Source: Closterium sp. Naga37s-1 (Eukaryota; Streptophyta; Zygnematophyceae; Desmidiales; Closteriaceae). From it: a DNA stretch of 64,000 nucleotides. Every line of letters begins with the position of its first letter. Position 1 is the stretch's first letter. The position numbers and the translations under genes were made by a program. The DNA lies in assembly GCA_947471745.1 (NCBI GenBank), contig CANJKZ010000547.1:131501-195500 (forward strand), read 5' to 3'. The notes beneath the pieces are model-generated. The model was given only the letters and a program-made list of their open reading frames with translations, had not been told where the DNA came from and did not search any database. Below are positions 28,118 through 39,399 of the stretch, piece by piece.

Positions 28118-31100
28118 GTGGTGTCTACTCGCATCAAATCACCCAAAAAAGTGTCGACTCACCTCACATTTCCACTCCATGGTGTCTACTCGCATCAAAT
28201 CACCCAAAAAAGTGTCGACTCACCTCACATCTCCACTCCATGGTGTCTAGTCGCATCACATCACCCAAAAAAGTGTCGACTCACCTCACATCTCCACTCC
28301 ATGGTGTCTACTCGCATCAAATCACCCAAAAAGTGTCGACTCACCTCACATTTCCACTCCATGGTGTCTACTCGCATCAAATCACCCAAAAAAGTGTCCA
28401 CTCACCTCACATCTCCACTCCATGGTGTCTACTCGCATCAAATCACCCAAAAAAGTGTCGACTCACCTCACATCTCCACTCCATGGTGTCTAGTCGCATC
28501 ACATCACCCAAAAAAGTGTCGACTCACCTCACATCTCCACTCCATGGTGTCTACTCCCATCAAATCACCCAAGAAAGTGTCGACTCACCTCACATCTCCA
28601 CTCCATGGTGTCTACTCGCATCAAATCACCCAAAAACGTGTCGACTCACCTCACATCTCCACTCCATGGTCTCTACTCTCATCACATCACCCAAAAAAGT
28701 GTCGACTCACCTCACATCTCCACTCCATGGTGTCTACTCGCATCACATCACCCAAAAAAGTGTCGACTCACCTCACATCTCCACTCCATGGTGTCTACTC
28801 GCATCACATCACCCAAAAAAGTGTCGACTCACCTCACATCTCCACTCCATGGTGTCTAGTCGCATCACATCACCCAAAAAAGTGTCGACTCACCTCACAT
28901 CTCCACTCCATGGTGTCTACTCGCATCAAATCACCCAAAACAGTGTTGACTCACCTCACATCTCCACTTCATGGTGGCTAGTCGCATCACATCACCCAAA
29001 AAGTGTCGACTCACTTCACATCTCCACTCCATGGTGTCTACTCGCATCAAATCACCCCAAAAAAGTGTCGACTCACCTCACATCTCCACTCCATGGTGTC
29101 TAGTCGCATCACATCACCCAAAAAAGTGTCGACTCACCTCACATCTCCACTCCATGGTGTCTAGTCGCATCACATCACCCAAAAAAGTGTCGACTCACCT
29201 CACATCTCCACTCCATGGTATCTACTTGCATCACATCACCCAAAAAAGTGTCGACTCACCTCACATCTCCACTCCATGGTCTCTAGTCGCATCACATCAC
29301 CCAAAAAAGTGTCGACTCACCTCACATCTCCACTCCATGGTGTCTACTCCCATCAAATCACCCAAAAAAGTGTCGACTCACCTCACATCTCCACTCCATG
29401 GTGTCTACTCGCATCAAATCACCCAAAAACGTGTCGACTCACCTCACATTTCCACTCCATGGTGTCTACTCGCATCAAATCACCCAAAAAAGTGTCCACT
29501 CACCTCACATCTCCACTCCATGGTGTCTACTCGCATCAAATCACCCAAAAAAGTGTCGACTCACCTCACATTTCCACTCCATGGTGTCTACTCGCATCAA
29601 ATCACCCAAAAAAGTGTCCACTCACCTCACATCTCCACTCCATGGTGTCTACTCGCATCAAATCACCCAAAAAAGTGTCGACTCACCTCACATCTCCACT
29701 CCATGGTGTCTAGTCGCATCACATCACCCAAAAAAGTGTCGACTCACCTCACATCTCCACTCCATGGTGTCTACTCCCATGAAATCACCCAAGAAAGTGT
29801 CGACTCACCTCACATCTCCACTCCATGGTGTCTACTCGCATCAAATCACCCAAAAACGTGTCGACTCACCTCACATCTCCACTCCATGGTCTCTACTCTC
29901 ATCACATCACCCAAAAAAGTGTCGACTCACCTCACATCTCCACTCCATGGTGTCTACTCGCATCACATCACCCAAAAAAGTGTCGACTCACCTCACATCT
30001 CCACTCCATGGTGTCTACTCGCATCACATCACCCAAAAAAGTGTCGACTCACCTCACATCTCCACTCCATGGTGTCTAGTCGCATCACATCACCCAAAAA
30101 AGTGTCGACTCACCTCACATCTCCACTCCATGGTGTCTACTCGCATCAAATCACCCAAAACAGTGTTGACTCACCTCACATCTCCACTTCATGGTGGCTA
30201 GTCGCATCACATCACCCAAAAAAGTGTCGACTCACTTCACATCTCCACTCCATGGTGTCTACTCGCATCAAATCACCCCAAAAAAGTGTCGACTCACCTC
30301 ACATCTCCACTCCATGGTGTCTAGTCGCATCACATCACCCAAAAAAGTGTCGACTCACCTCACATCTCCACTCCATGGTGTCTAGTCGCATCACATCACC
30401 CAAAAAAGTGTCGACTCACCTCACATCTCCACTCCATGGTATCTACTTGCATCACATCACCCAAAAAAGTGTCGACTCACCTCACATCTCCACTCCATGG
30501 TCTCTAGTCGCATCACATCACCCAAAAAAGTGTCGACTCACCTCACATCTCCACTCCATGGTGTCTACTCCCATCAAATCACCCAAAAAAGTGTCGACTC
30601 ACCTCACATCTCCACTCCATGGTGTCTACTCGCATCAAATCACCCAAAAACGTGTCGACTCACCTCACATCTCCACTCCATGGTCTCTACTCTCATCACA
30701 TCACCCAAAAAAGTGTCAACTCACCTCACATCTCCACTCCATGGTGTCTACTCGCATCAAATCACCCAAAAAAGTGTCGACTCACCTCACATCTCCACTC
30801 CATGGTGTCTAGTCGCATCAAATCACCCAAAAAAGTGTCGACTCACCTCACATCTCCACTCCATGGTTTCTACTCGCATCAAATCACCCAAAAAAGTGTC
30901 GACTCACCTCACATCTCCACTCCATGGTGTCTAGTCGCATCACATCAACCAAAAAATTGTCGACTCACCTCACATCTCCACTCCATGGTTTCTACTCGCA
31001 TCAAATCACCCAAAAAAGTGTCGACTCACCTCACATCTCCACTCCATGGTGTCTAGTCGCATCACATCACCCAAAAAAGTGTCGACTCACCTCACATCTC

Positions 31101-32100
31101 CACTCCATGGTGTCTACTCGCATCAAATCACCCAAAACAGTGTTGACTCACCTCACATCTCCACTTCATGGTGGCTAGTCGCATCACATCACCCAAAAAA
31201 GTGTCGACTCACTTCACATCTCCACTCCATGGTGTCTACTCGCATCAAATCACCCCAAAAAAGTGTCGACTCACCTCACATCTCCACTCCATGGTGTCTA
31301 GTCGCATCACATCACCCAAAAAAGTGTCGACTCACCTCACATCTCCACTCCATGGTGTCTAGTCGCATCACATCACCCAAAAAAGTGTCGACTCACCTCA
31401 CATCTCCACTCCATGGTATCTACTTGCATCACATCACCCAAAAAAGTGTCGACTCACCTCACATCTCCACTCCATGGTCTCTAGTCGCATCACATCACCC
31501 AAAAAAGTGTCGACTCACCTCACATCTCCACTCCATGGTGTCTACTCCCATCAAATCACCCAAAAAAGTGTCGACTCACCTCACATCTCCACTCCATGGT
31601 GTCTACTCGCATCAAATCACCCAAAAACGTGTCGACTCACCTCACATCTCCACTCCATGGTCTCTACTCTCATCACATCACCCAAAAAAGTGTCGACTCA
31701 CCTCACATCTCCACTCCATGGTGTCTACTCGCATCAAATCACCCAAAAAAGTGTCGACTCACCTCACATCTCCACTCCATGGTGTCTAGTCGCATCAAAT
31801 CACCCAAAAAAGTGTCGACTCACCTCACATCTCCACTCCATGGTTTCTACTCGCATCAAATCACCCAAAAAAGTGTCGACTCACCTCACATCTCCACTCC
31901 ATGGTGTCTAGTCGCATCACATCAACCAAAAAATTGTCGACTCACCTCACATCTCCACTCCATGGTTTCTACTCGCATCAAATCACCCAAAAAAGTGTCG
32001 ACTCACCTCACATCTCCACTCCATGGTGTCTAGTCGCATCACATCAACCAAAAAATTGTCGACTCACCTCACATCTCCACTCCATGGTTTCTATTCGCAT
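28118..32100 (+). repeat. Higher-order repeats of 1220 and 977 bp in the 61-bp array
   Basis: A run of variants with GGTCTCTACTCTC, CAAAACAGTGTTGAC and TTCATGGTGGCTAGTC recurs. The GGTGGCTAG unit lies at about 28974, 30194 and 31171, spacing about 1220 and 977 bp (20 and 16 units). The last part also repeats single 122-bp pairs carrying CATCAACCAAAAAATTG, near 30943, 31920 and 32042. Confidence 0.8.
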
Positions 32101-32760
32101 CAAATCACCCAAACAAGTGTCGACTCACCTCACATCTCCACTCCATCGTATCTAGTCACATCATATCACCCAAAAAAGTGTCGACTCACCTCACATCTCC
32201 ACTCAATGGTTTCTACTCGCATCAAATCACCCAAAAAGTGTCGAATCGCCTCACATCTCCACTCCATGGTGTCTAGTCACATCATATCACCCAAAAAAGT
32301 GTCGACTCACCTCACATCTCCACTCCCATGGTATCTATTCGCATCACATCACCCAAAAAAGTGTCGACTCACCTCACATCTCCACTCCATGGTTTCTACT
32401 CGCATCAAATCACCCAAAAAAGTGTCGACTCACCTCACATCTCCACTCCATGGTGTCTACTCGCATCAAATCACCCAAAAAAGTGTCGACTAACCTCACA
32501 TCTCCACTCCATGGTGTCTACTCGCATCACATCACCCAAAAAAGTGTCGACTCACCTCACATCTCCACTCCATGGTGTCTAGTCACATCACATCACCCAA
32601 AAAAGTGTTGACTCACCTCACATCTCCACTCCATGGTTTCTAGTCGCATCAAATCACCCAAAAAAGTGTCGACTCACCTCACATCTCCACTCCATGGTGT
32701 CTAGTCGCATCACATCAACCAAAAAATTGTCGACTCACCTCACATCTCCACTCCATGGTT

Positions 32761-32765
32761 TCTAC
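32761..32765 (+). repeat. Target-site duplication TCTAC, left side of element B
   Basis: TCTAC precedes the 5' LTR and is repeated directly after the 3' LTR at 39234-39238. Removing the element and one TCTAC restores a normal satellite unit (..GGTTTCTACTCGCATC..). Confidence 0.95.
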
Positions 32766-33631
32766 TGTTGAGTGATGCTACTATTCGCATTCACGTCTGT
32801 CTGCCTCCCATCATATGTTCGTGCGTTGCATGCGTGTTGTGAGTGTGTGCAAAAATTTGTGTTTTGTGCGGTTTGGTTTTTCTGAGTGTGTGTGTGAATG
32901 TTATTTGGCTTGAGCAGATATCTGAAGTGACTCCTCTGCTCAAGAGCTTTCCGAGGAACCAAGTATCGCTTCAATCGGAGCACGAACAAGAAAGTTACGA
33001 ACGTTGGAGTTCGTATGCTTTTGCTATTTGGTTGTGGTGACTATGGAAGTTGTGGGGTTGACTCAATATGGGGTACAGACTTTTGGGGGTTGGGAAATTC
33101 GTCTTTTCTACTGTTGTTGCTGCCAAATGGTTGGGAGAAACCAAACCAGGTTGGCAAGTGTGGCCAAGTTGGGTTGAGGTGGATTGTGGAGGTTGGGATA
33201 GTGACAAAGGTCAAAGTTGGGTTGCCTATGGGGAAGGGAATTGTATGGCATGGGGTTTCCTTGGTTGGGGACTCTCTTGGGACCTTCCCTCTCGTCCTCC
33301 TCATCCCTTCCACCTGGTTTAGTGCTACTCCAATTCTCTTGTGTGAACTTGTGTGAACTTTGTGATTGAGTTAAGTTCTTATGGCAGCATACCCCCCTGT
33401 GCGCCGAAACTGATAAGTCGAGATTTACTTCACCTCTTGATACGTTTCAACTTGGGAATTGTAGCCACGGAGTAGGGCTACAACATATATGAGTTTAGTG
33501 AAGTTTTGACTGTGCACGTTTCGTCGACGGCGTTTCTTGTGAGCGCAACTATTCTGTCCAGAAATAGGGACCAACGATTTTGAGAAATTTAGGCACCTAA
33601 TCTTCATAGACTCCGTCCTTAGTCTCTAACA
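32766..33631 (+). repeat. 5' LTR of element B (866 bp)
   Basis: It begins TGTTGAGTGATGC and ends AGTCTCTAACA. The limits are set by comparison with 38368-39233, by the flanking TCTAC and by the primer-binding site two bases downstream. LTRs carry the promoter and polyadenylation signals in this family, but I could not place the start of transcription. Confidence 0.95.
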
Positions 33632-33633
33632 AG

Positions 33634-33645
33634 TGGTATCAGAGC
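33634..33645 (+). promoter_or_regulatory. Primer-binding site (initiator-Met tRNA type) of element B
   Basis: TGGTATCAGAGC starts two bases after the 5' LTR. It matches the 3' end complement of plant-type initiator methionine tRNA, the usual minus-strand primer of copia elements. Confidence 0.93.
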
Positions 33646-33867
33646 TGATTAAGGACTTTGTGGAGAGTCTACTGAAGTGTGAAGACCCTCCTAGACCCAC
33701 CATGGCCTGTGGGCGTGCCTAAGTGGAGTTCTGGAGGTTGGATGTGACTTCCGCTAAGGGGAAACTCTGCCGAAATTTCGTTGGCGCCGACACTTGTGAA
33801 GATTGTGTGGATCTACATTGTGACCAGCAAAAGGGGGAGCTGAAACCTCTGATTGGGAGCAGAGGAG

Positions 33868-36800
33868 ATGAATCAAGGGAGTGGAGATGCAGCTGAGAAG
33901 AGGAGTGAACCACCACCATCCAAGATCGAAGCTTTGGATGGCTCCAACTATGAGGAATGGAGCGGGCGGATGCGGAGCGCCTTCAAGCGCTACAAGCTAC
34001 TGAAAATTGCAATGGGAGAGGAGAAGATGCCGGGGGAAGGAGATGCCCGCGATCGGTGGATTGAGAAGAGCGCGGTGCTGTACGACCTCATCCTCCAATC
34101 GGTCAACAACGACATGTTCCAGCACATCAAGGATTTGGTGGAGTTGGATGATTCCGGACCGAAGGCATGGAAGCTGCTACGCGACGTGATTCAGCCCAAC
34201 ACGCTGCCGATGGTGATTGTGTTGGAGAAGGAGTTGGCTGCCCTCTCCATGAAACCGGGAGATGATGTGAAACCGGTCCTTGACAAGATCAAGGACACCT
34301 ATGCGAGGATGGCAGCGGCGGGCAGCGAAGTGTCGCAGATGCAACAGTGCACCAAGATCATCTCGGTGCTCGACAACTCGTGGGACAACCTCATCCCCAC
34401 CCTCAACGTTCAGCAGGACAAATGCACGCCTGAGTGGCTACGGCAGCAGATTCTGCAAGAGGACTTCCGCAGGCGCCACACGGGAGGTGGTGCTGCCAAC
34501 AAAACTGCTGAGGGGTATGGAGCTGCAGGAGGCAGCAGAGGAAGAGGGGGAGGGAGAGGCCGAGGCCGTGGGAGAGGCTTTGGCAGAGGGAGAGGCCGAG
34601 GTGACTACAATGAGGGGCATGGGAGCTCTGGTGGCAGGGGGAGCACCCGAATGGAGGGTGCGTGCTGGTACTGCAAGAAGGCTGGACACCCGTGGTTCAA
34701 GTGTTTCAGCCGGCCTGAGGGATGGGCCCCTCCAGGCATGAAGCCGCCAAGTGGTGAACGTGCACGCGGTGGCGCTGTGCAAGGATCAGGTGCACAAGGT
34801 GATGGTGCACAAGGTAAAGCCGACCCTGGGATGTTCCTCATGGTTGAGGATGTGCAAGGGAGTGGGGGTGATGTGGGTTCAGTTGGGAAGGTTGTGATGC
34901 ACCCCCTCACTCACTGGGTGATCGATTCAGGTTGCACGAGTCATATGACCCCACGGGCAGATTTGCTTGATGAGGTAAAACCTCCTGGGAAGATCAAGTT
35001 TGTGGCTGCCGCTTCAGGTGCTTTGCTCCCTGTGATTGGTGTTGGGAATGCTAAGGTGATGGGAGCCAATGGAGAGCTTGTGGGGCTTGGGAATGTGCTG
35101 TTGGTTGAAGGTTTGTCCGCTAACCTTCTTTCCGTGCGCCGGCTGCAGAAGAGCAAGGCTGAAGTTACCTTCGGCCCAACCAGCTGCCGTGCAAAGCTTG
35201 GGAAGTTGCTGCTGTGGAACTTGGAGGAGAAGAGTAGCTGCATCAAGGACCTGTGGCAGCTGCCCATCATCCCTTGGAAGGGGAAACCACCAGCAACGGC
35301 AAAGGCAGCGGCAGCGGCTAAAGCAACTGCGGGAGGAGAGGAGACTGCACCAACTGCTGGGGCCCTGGAAGCAGTCAAGAAGGTGCAGCAGCCACAGCAG
35401 CCACATGGTGAGGTGCTTGCTGGTGTGGATGCGACAGCTGCATGGGCAAAGGCTTCATCTGGGAGTGGTGAGGCTGATTGGGAGACGTGGCATGAAAGGC
35501 TGTGCCATGTGAACATTCCTATGCTGCAGAAGTTGGTAAAGGATGGGTGCTTGAAGGGGCTGGAGGTGAAGGGGGGAGCAAAGGAGATTGGGAGCTGCCC
35601 TACCTGCCTTGAGACCAAATTCACGAAGTTTCCCTTCAGCAGCAGCACAGGACCAGCCAAGGCACCACTTGCACTAGTGCACATGGATGTGGTGGGCCCC
35701 ACGAGGGCCCTTTCTCTCTCGGGCAGCCGCTACTTCTTAACCATTGTGGATGACCACACGCGTGCGGTGTGGGTGTACCCTCTCAAGACTAAGGGGGAGG
35801 TGGCAGCGGCTGTTCTTAAGGAGTGGATGCCAAGAGCACAGAGGGAAAGCGGACACAAGGTGAAGGTGATCCGCACTGACAACGGAGGAGAGTTCATCGG
35901 CGCTGATTTTGAGAAGGAGCTGAAGCGGAAGGGGATCCAGCATCAGCTCACAGTGCCTTACAACCCTCAGCAGAATGGCGTGGCTGAGCGGTTCAACCGG
36001 ACCCTGCAGGAAGGTGCTCGCACTCTCCTTGGGCGTGCAGGGCTGCCGGATCCGTTTTGGGTGACAGCACTGCGGCAGGTCGTTGTTGTGAAGAACCGGG
36101 TGCTGGCGACTGTGGGGGACAAGCAATGGGTCCCCTACACCAAGTGGTATGGGAGTGCGCCTGCAGTCAACATGCTGAGAACTTATGGCTGCATGGTGGT
36201 GTTTCATGTACCGAAGGAGAAGAGGGGAAAGTTGGAAGCTTCTGGGAGATGGGGTGTGCACTTGGGGCTTGCCAAGGACCACAAGGGCTGGTTGATATGG
36301 GACTTGACGAGCCAGCAACTGACTGTGTCAAGGGATGATAAGTTCCTTGAGTCCTTGTTCTACAAGGAGTGGAAGCAGCAGCAGCAGAAGCTTCCTACAA
36401 CACCACTGATCATTGAGGCCGATGAGGTGCAGCGGCCTTCGAGGCAGGTGGAGGTTTCTGTCTCCAAGGAGGAGATCTCTGGGGTGACTGATGATGGGGG
36501 AGAACCTGAGGTGGAGCAGCAGCAGCAGCAGCAGCAGCAACAGCAGGAGGAGCAAGGTGCTCCACAAGGTGCCGGACGTATGGCTGACCGTCCTAGGAGG
36601 GATGTGCGCCCTCCTAACAGGCTGACCTATGCAAGCCGTGGCAAGCCAAAGGTGGTAAGGGCTGGGAGTGTGGCTGAGCAGTGTGATGAGGATGAGATAG
36701 CACACTGCTACTGGGCAGCCGTCCCTGAGCCCAAGACGCTAGCTGAGGCATTGAGCGGGCCCGATGCTAAAAAATGGAAGCAGAGTGTGAAGGAGGAGTA

Positions 36801-38310
36801 TGATTCTCTGCTAGAGAATGAGACGTGGGAGCTGTGTGAGCTGCCACCCGGGAAGAAGGCCATTTCTTCCAAGCTGATTTTCAGGCACAAGTACGGACCT
36901 GATGGGGCGCTGACCCGCTACAAGTCAAGGCTTGTGGCTAAGGGGTTTCAGCAGACAAAGGGAAAGGACTTCAACGAGCTCTATGCTCCTGTGGGGAAAG
37001 GCACAACACTTCGGGTGTCATTGGCAATGGCAGCAAACCGTGGATGGCGGGTGAAGCAGATGGACATCACCACCGCCTTCCTCAATGGGATCATTCTGGA
37101 GGAGCTGTACATGTTACAGCCTGAGGGTTTGGATGATGGGAGCGGCAGGGTGTGCAGGCTGAAGAAGGCCATCTATGGCCTGAAGCAGGCTCCTCGTGCA
37201 TGGTACCACAAGTTAGAGGAGACTCTGCTGGCTGGGGGTTTTAAGAAGAGTGAGTGTGATCACAGCTTGTTCCTGCTGCAGGAGAAGGAGCAGTTTCTCA
37301 TGCTCCTGGTGTATGTGGACGACATCCTGCTCTTCTCTGAGTCGTCTGCAATGATTGAGCATGTGGAGGAGATGCTGGAGATGCAGTTTAAGTGCTCCAA
37401 GATGGGAGATGTGAAGTACTATTTAGGGATGCATGTGGAGAGGGACCTTGACAAGGGAGTGTTGAGGTTGTACCAGAGAAAGTATTGTGAGGGGCTGGCT
37501 GAGAAGTATGGGCTGCAAGATGGAGGAAAGCCAGCCACCCCACTGCCTTCGGGGTTCACTGTGGAGCCCTGTGCTGATGAGGAGGTGGTGGGTGAGAGTG
37601 ACAGGAAACTTTTTCATTCCATGGTTGGGGCACTCAACTATGCGGCTAACCACACACGGCCTGACATTGCCTTTGCAACATCCAGTCTTGCCAGTGTGGT
37701 TTCACGCCCCAGTCATGAGCAGCTGGAAGCGGCCAAGAGGTTGGTCCGCTATGTGAGTGCAACGGCATCAGTGGGTTTGGAGTACAGTGCTGTGAGGCAG
37801 AGGCTGCAGAGGGGTGCAGCTGATTTGAGCAAGGGGGGGATGCTCCTGACCTGCTACACAGACGCTAGCTTCAACTCGGTGAAAGCGGATGGCACCAGCA
37901 TTGGAGGCTATGTGTGCCTGTTCGGAGGTGGTGCAGTGAGCTGGCGCAGTAAGAAGCAGAATGAAGTGGGGCAGTCCTCGTGTGAGACAGAGTACATGGC
38001 CCTGCATCATGGGGCAAAGGAGGTGGTGTGGCTGAGGCGTTTGTTGGAGGAGATTGGAGTTGGTCAGAGGGAGCCGACTGTGATTTTCTGTGACAATGAG
38101 TCGGCGGTGAAGCTAGCGAAGAATGCTTGTCTTCATGGGCTGACCAAACACATCAGGCCTAAGTGGCACTGGGTGAGATGGCTCCTGGACAAGGAGGTGT
38201 GGCTGGAGATTGTGAAGACCCATCAGCAGGCGGCTGACATTCTCACCAAGCGCCTGGCTGAATCTGAGCATTGGAAGGGCATGAAGCTTGCTGGGATGAG
38301 TGTGCATTGA
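33868..38310 (+). CDS. Gag-Pol polyprotein of element B (Ty1/copia)
   Basis: A single frame of about 1,480 residues runs from the ATG at 33868 (MNQGSGDAAEKR) to the TGA at 38308. Domains, numbered from this start to within a few residues: an N-terminal Gag region opening with the EALDGSNYEEW block; a Gly/Arg-rich stretch and zinc knuckle CWYCKKAGHPWFKC (about 265-280); protease DSGCTSHM (about 353); GAG-pre-integrase WHERLCHV (about 540); integrase HMDVVGP, RTDNGGEF and QQNGVAERFNRT (about 605-710); a poly-Gln run (near 885); reverse transcriptase MDITTAFLNG (about 1063) and YVDDILLF (about 1148); RNase H YTDASF, CETEYMAL and CDNESAV (about 1330-1415). The frame shows no interruption. Gag and Pol share one frame, as in many plant copia elements, so a Gag excess would need alternative processing, which I cannot see. 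Confidence 0.95.
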   Translation: MNQGSGDAAEKRSEPPPSKIEALDGSNYEEWSGRMRSAFKRYKLLKIAMGEEKMPGEGDARDRWIEKSAVLYDLILQSVNNDMFQHIKDLVELDDSGPKAWKLLRDVIQPNTLPMVIVLEKELAALSMKPGDDVKPVLDKIKDTYARMAAAGSEVSQMQQCTKIISVLDNSWDNLIPTLNVQQDKCTPEWLRQQILQEDFRRRHTGGGAANKTAEGYGAAGGSRGRGGGRGRGRGRGFGRGRGRGDYNEGHGSSGGRGSTRMEGACWYCKKAGHPWFKCFSRPEGWAPPGMKPPSGERARGGAVQGSGAQGDGAQGKADPGMFLMVEDVQGSGGDVGSVGKVVMHPLTHWVIDSGCTSHMTPRADLLDEVKPPGKIKFVAAASGALLPVIGVGNAKVMGANGELVGLGNVLLVEGLSANLLSVRRLQKSKAEVTFGPTSCRAKLGKLLLWNLEEKSSCIKDLWQLPIIPWKGKPPATAKAAAAAKATAGGEETAPTAGALEAVKKVQQPQQPHGEVLAGVDATAAWAKASSGSGEADWETWHERLCHVNIPMLQKLVKDGCLKGLEVKGGAKEIGSCPTCLETKFTKFPFSSSTGPAKAPLALVHMDVVGPTRALSLSGSRYFLTIVDDHTRAVWVYPLKTKGEVAAAVLKEWMPRAQRESGHKVKVIRTDNGGEFIGADFEKELKRKGIQHQLTVPYNPQQNGVAERFNRTLQEGARTLLGRAGLPDPFWVTALRQVVVVKNRVLATVGDKQWVPYTKWYGSAPAVNMLRTYGCMVVFHVPKEKRGKLEASGRWGVHLGLAKDHKGWLIWDLTSQQLTVSRDDKFLESLFYKEWKQQQQKLPTTPLIIEADEVQRPSRQVEVSVSKEEISGVTDDGGEPEVEQQQQQQQQQQEEQGAPQGAGRMADRPRRDVRPPNRLTYASRGKPKVVRAGSVAEQCDEDEIAHCYWAAVPEPKTLAEALSGPDAKKWKQSVKEEYDSLLENETWELCELPPGKKAISSKLIFRHKYGPDGALTRYKSRLVAKGFQQTKGKDFNELYAPVGKGTTLRVSLAMAANRGWRVKQMDITTAFLNGIILEELYMLQPEGLDDGSGRVCRLKKAIYGLKQAPRAWYHKLEETLLAGGFKKSECDHSLFLLQEKEQFLMLLVYVDDILLFSESSAMIEHVEEMLEMQFKCSKMGDVKYYLGMHVERDLDKGVLRLYQRKYCEGLAEKYGLQDGGKPATPLPSGFTVEPCADEEVVGESDRKLFHSMVGALNYAANHTRPDIAFATSSLASVVSRPSHEQLEAAKRLVRYVSATASVGLEYSAVRQRLQRGAADLSKGGMLLTCYTDASFNSVKADGTSIGGYVCLFGGGAVSWRSKKQNEVGQSSCETEYMALHHGAKEVVWLRRLLEEIGVGQREPTVIFCDNESAVKLAKNACLHGLTKHIRPKWHWVRWLLDKEVWLEIVKTHQQAADILTKRLAESEHWKGMKLAGMSVH

Positions 38311-38355
38311 GGATGCATGCTTGAGCTATGGCATGTGGGATGATGGTTGGCAGCC

Positions 38356-38365
38356 AGAGGGGGAG
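38356..38365 (+). promoter_or_regulatory. Polypurine tract of element B
   Basis: AGAGGGGGAG lies two bases upstream of the 3' LTR start. It is the expected plus-strand primer and shares its core with the family A tracts. Confidence 0.9.
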
Positions 38366-38367
38366 TT

Positions 38368-39233
38368 TGTTGAGTGATGCTACCATTCGCATTCACGTCT
38401 GTCTGCCTCCCATCATATGTTCGTGCGTTGCATGCGTGTTGTGAGTGTGTGCAAGAATTTGTGTTTTGTGCGGTTTGGTTTTTCTGAGTGTGTGTGTGAA
38501 TGTTATTTGGCTTGAGCAGATATCTGAAGTGACTCCTCTGCTCAAGAGCTTTCCGAGGAACCAAGTATCGCTTCAATCGGAGCACGAACAAGAAAGTTAC
38601 GAACGTTGGAGTTCGTATGCTTTTGCTATTTGGTTGTGGTGACTATGGAAGTTGTGGGGTTGACTCAATATGGGGTACAGACTTTTGGGGGTTGGGAAAT
38701 TCGTCTTTTCTACTGTAGTTGCTGCCAAATGGTTGGGAGAAACCAAACCAGGTTGGCAAGTGTGGCCAAGTTGGGTTGAGGTGGATTGTGGAGGTTGGGA
38801 TAGTGACAAAGGTCAAAGTTGGGTTGCCTATGGGGAAGGGAATTGTATGGCATGGGGTTTCCTTGGTTGGGGACTCTCTTGGGACCTTCCCTCTCGTCCT
38901 CCTCATCCCTTCCACCTGGTTTAGTGCTACTCCAATTCTCTTGTGTGAACTTGTGTGAACTTTGTGATTGAGTTAAGTTCTTATGGCAGCATACCCCCCT
39001 GTGCGCCGAAACTGATAAGTCGAGATTTACTTCACCTCTTGATACGTTTCAACTTGGGAATTGTAGCCACGGAGTAGGGCTACAACATATATGAGTTTAG
39101 TGAAGTTTTGACTGTGCACGTTTCGTCGACGGCGTTTCTTGTGAGCGCAACTATTCTGTCCAGAAATAGGGACCAACGATTTTGAGAAATTTAGGCACCT
39201 AATCTTCATAGACTCCGTCCTTAGTCTCTAACA
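38368..39233 (+). repeat. 3' LTR of element B (866 bp)
   Basis: It is the same length as the 5' LTR and differs at about three positions noticed by eye. It is followed directly by the second TCTAC duplication and then by satellite in the correct phase. Confidence 0.95.
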
Positions 39234-39399
39234 TCTACTCGCATCAAATCACCCAAAAAAGTGTCGACTCACCTCACATCTCCACTCCATGGTGTCTAGT
39301 CGCATCACATCAACCAAAAAAATGTCGACTCACCTCACATCTCCACTCCATGGTTTCTACTCGCATCAAATCACCCAAAAAAGTGTCGACTCACCTCAC

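Larger units (their letters stand above)
8919..32765 (+). repeat. 61-bp satellite array, segment 2 (about 390 units)
   Basis: It has the same unit and orientation as segment 1. The first ~1 kb is mostly the alternating 122-bp dimer. Further right it becomes a mosaic of longer higher-order repeats, listed separately. Common variant sites are the two CpGs (GTCGAC and CTCGCA), the TAG/TAC site, AAATC/ACATC, and the length of the A run. Some units carry one-base gains or losses that serve as higher-order markers. No gene, RNA gene or other inserted element was seen inside this 23.8-kb stretch. It ends in mid-unit at TCTAC, the target duplication of element B. Confidence 0.97.
32766..39233 (+). 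mobile_element. Whole-looking Ty1/copia element, family B (6.47 kb)
   Basis: The parts in order are: 5' LTR (32766-33631), primer-binding site, leader, gag-pol frame (33868-38310), polypurine tract and 3' LTR (38368-39233), flanked by the 5-bp duplication TCTAC. The two 866-bp LTRs differ at about three sites by eye, so it inserted recently; at a typical plant rate this would be on the order of 10^5 years, but the rate for this organism is unknown. The insertion point lies inside a single 61-bp unit and the satellite phase continues on the other side. It is a different family from A (unrelated LTRs, moderate protein similarity). It looks whole. Confidence 0.96.

Noticed and set aside
8919-32765. 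CRISPR array
   Set aside because: The whole 61-bp unit repeats without unique spacers, the context is eukaryotic, and no cas-like genes are present.
33015-33356. Small protein in the B LTR (Trp/Gly-rich, also at 38670-38924)
   Set aside because: The same stretch lies in both LTRs and is open on both strands, with no known domain. LTR sequence is expected to be non-coding in copia elements.
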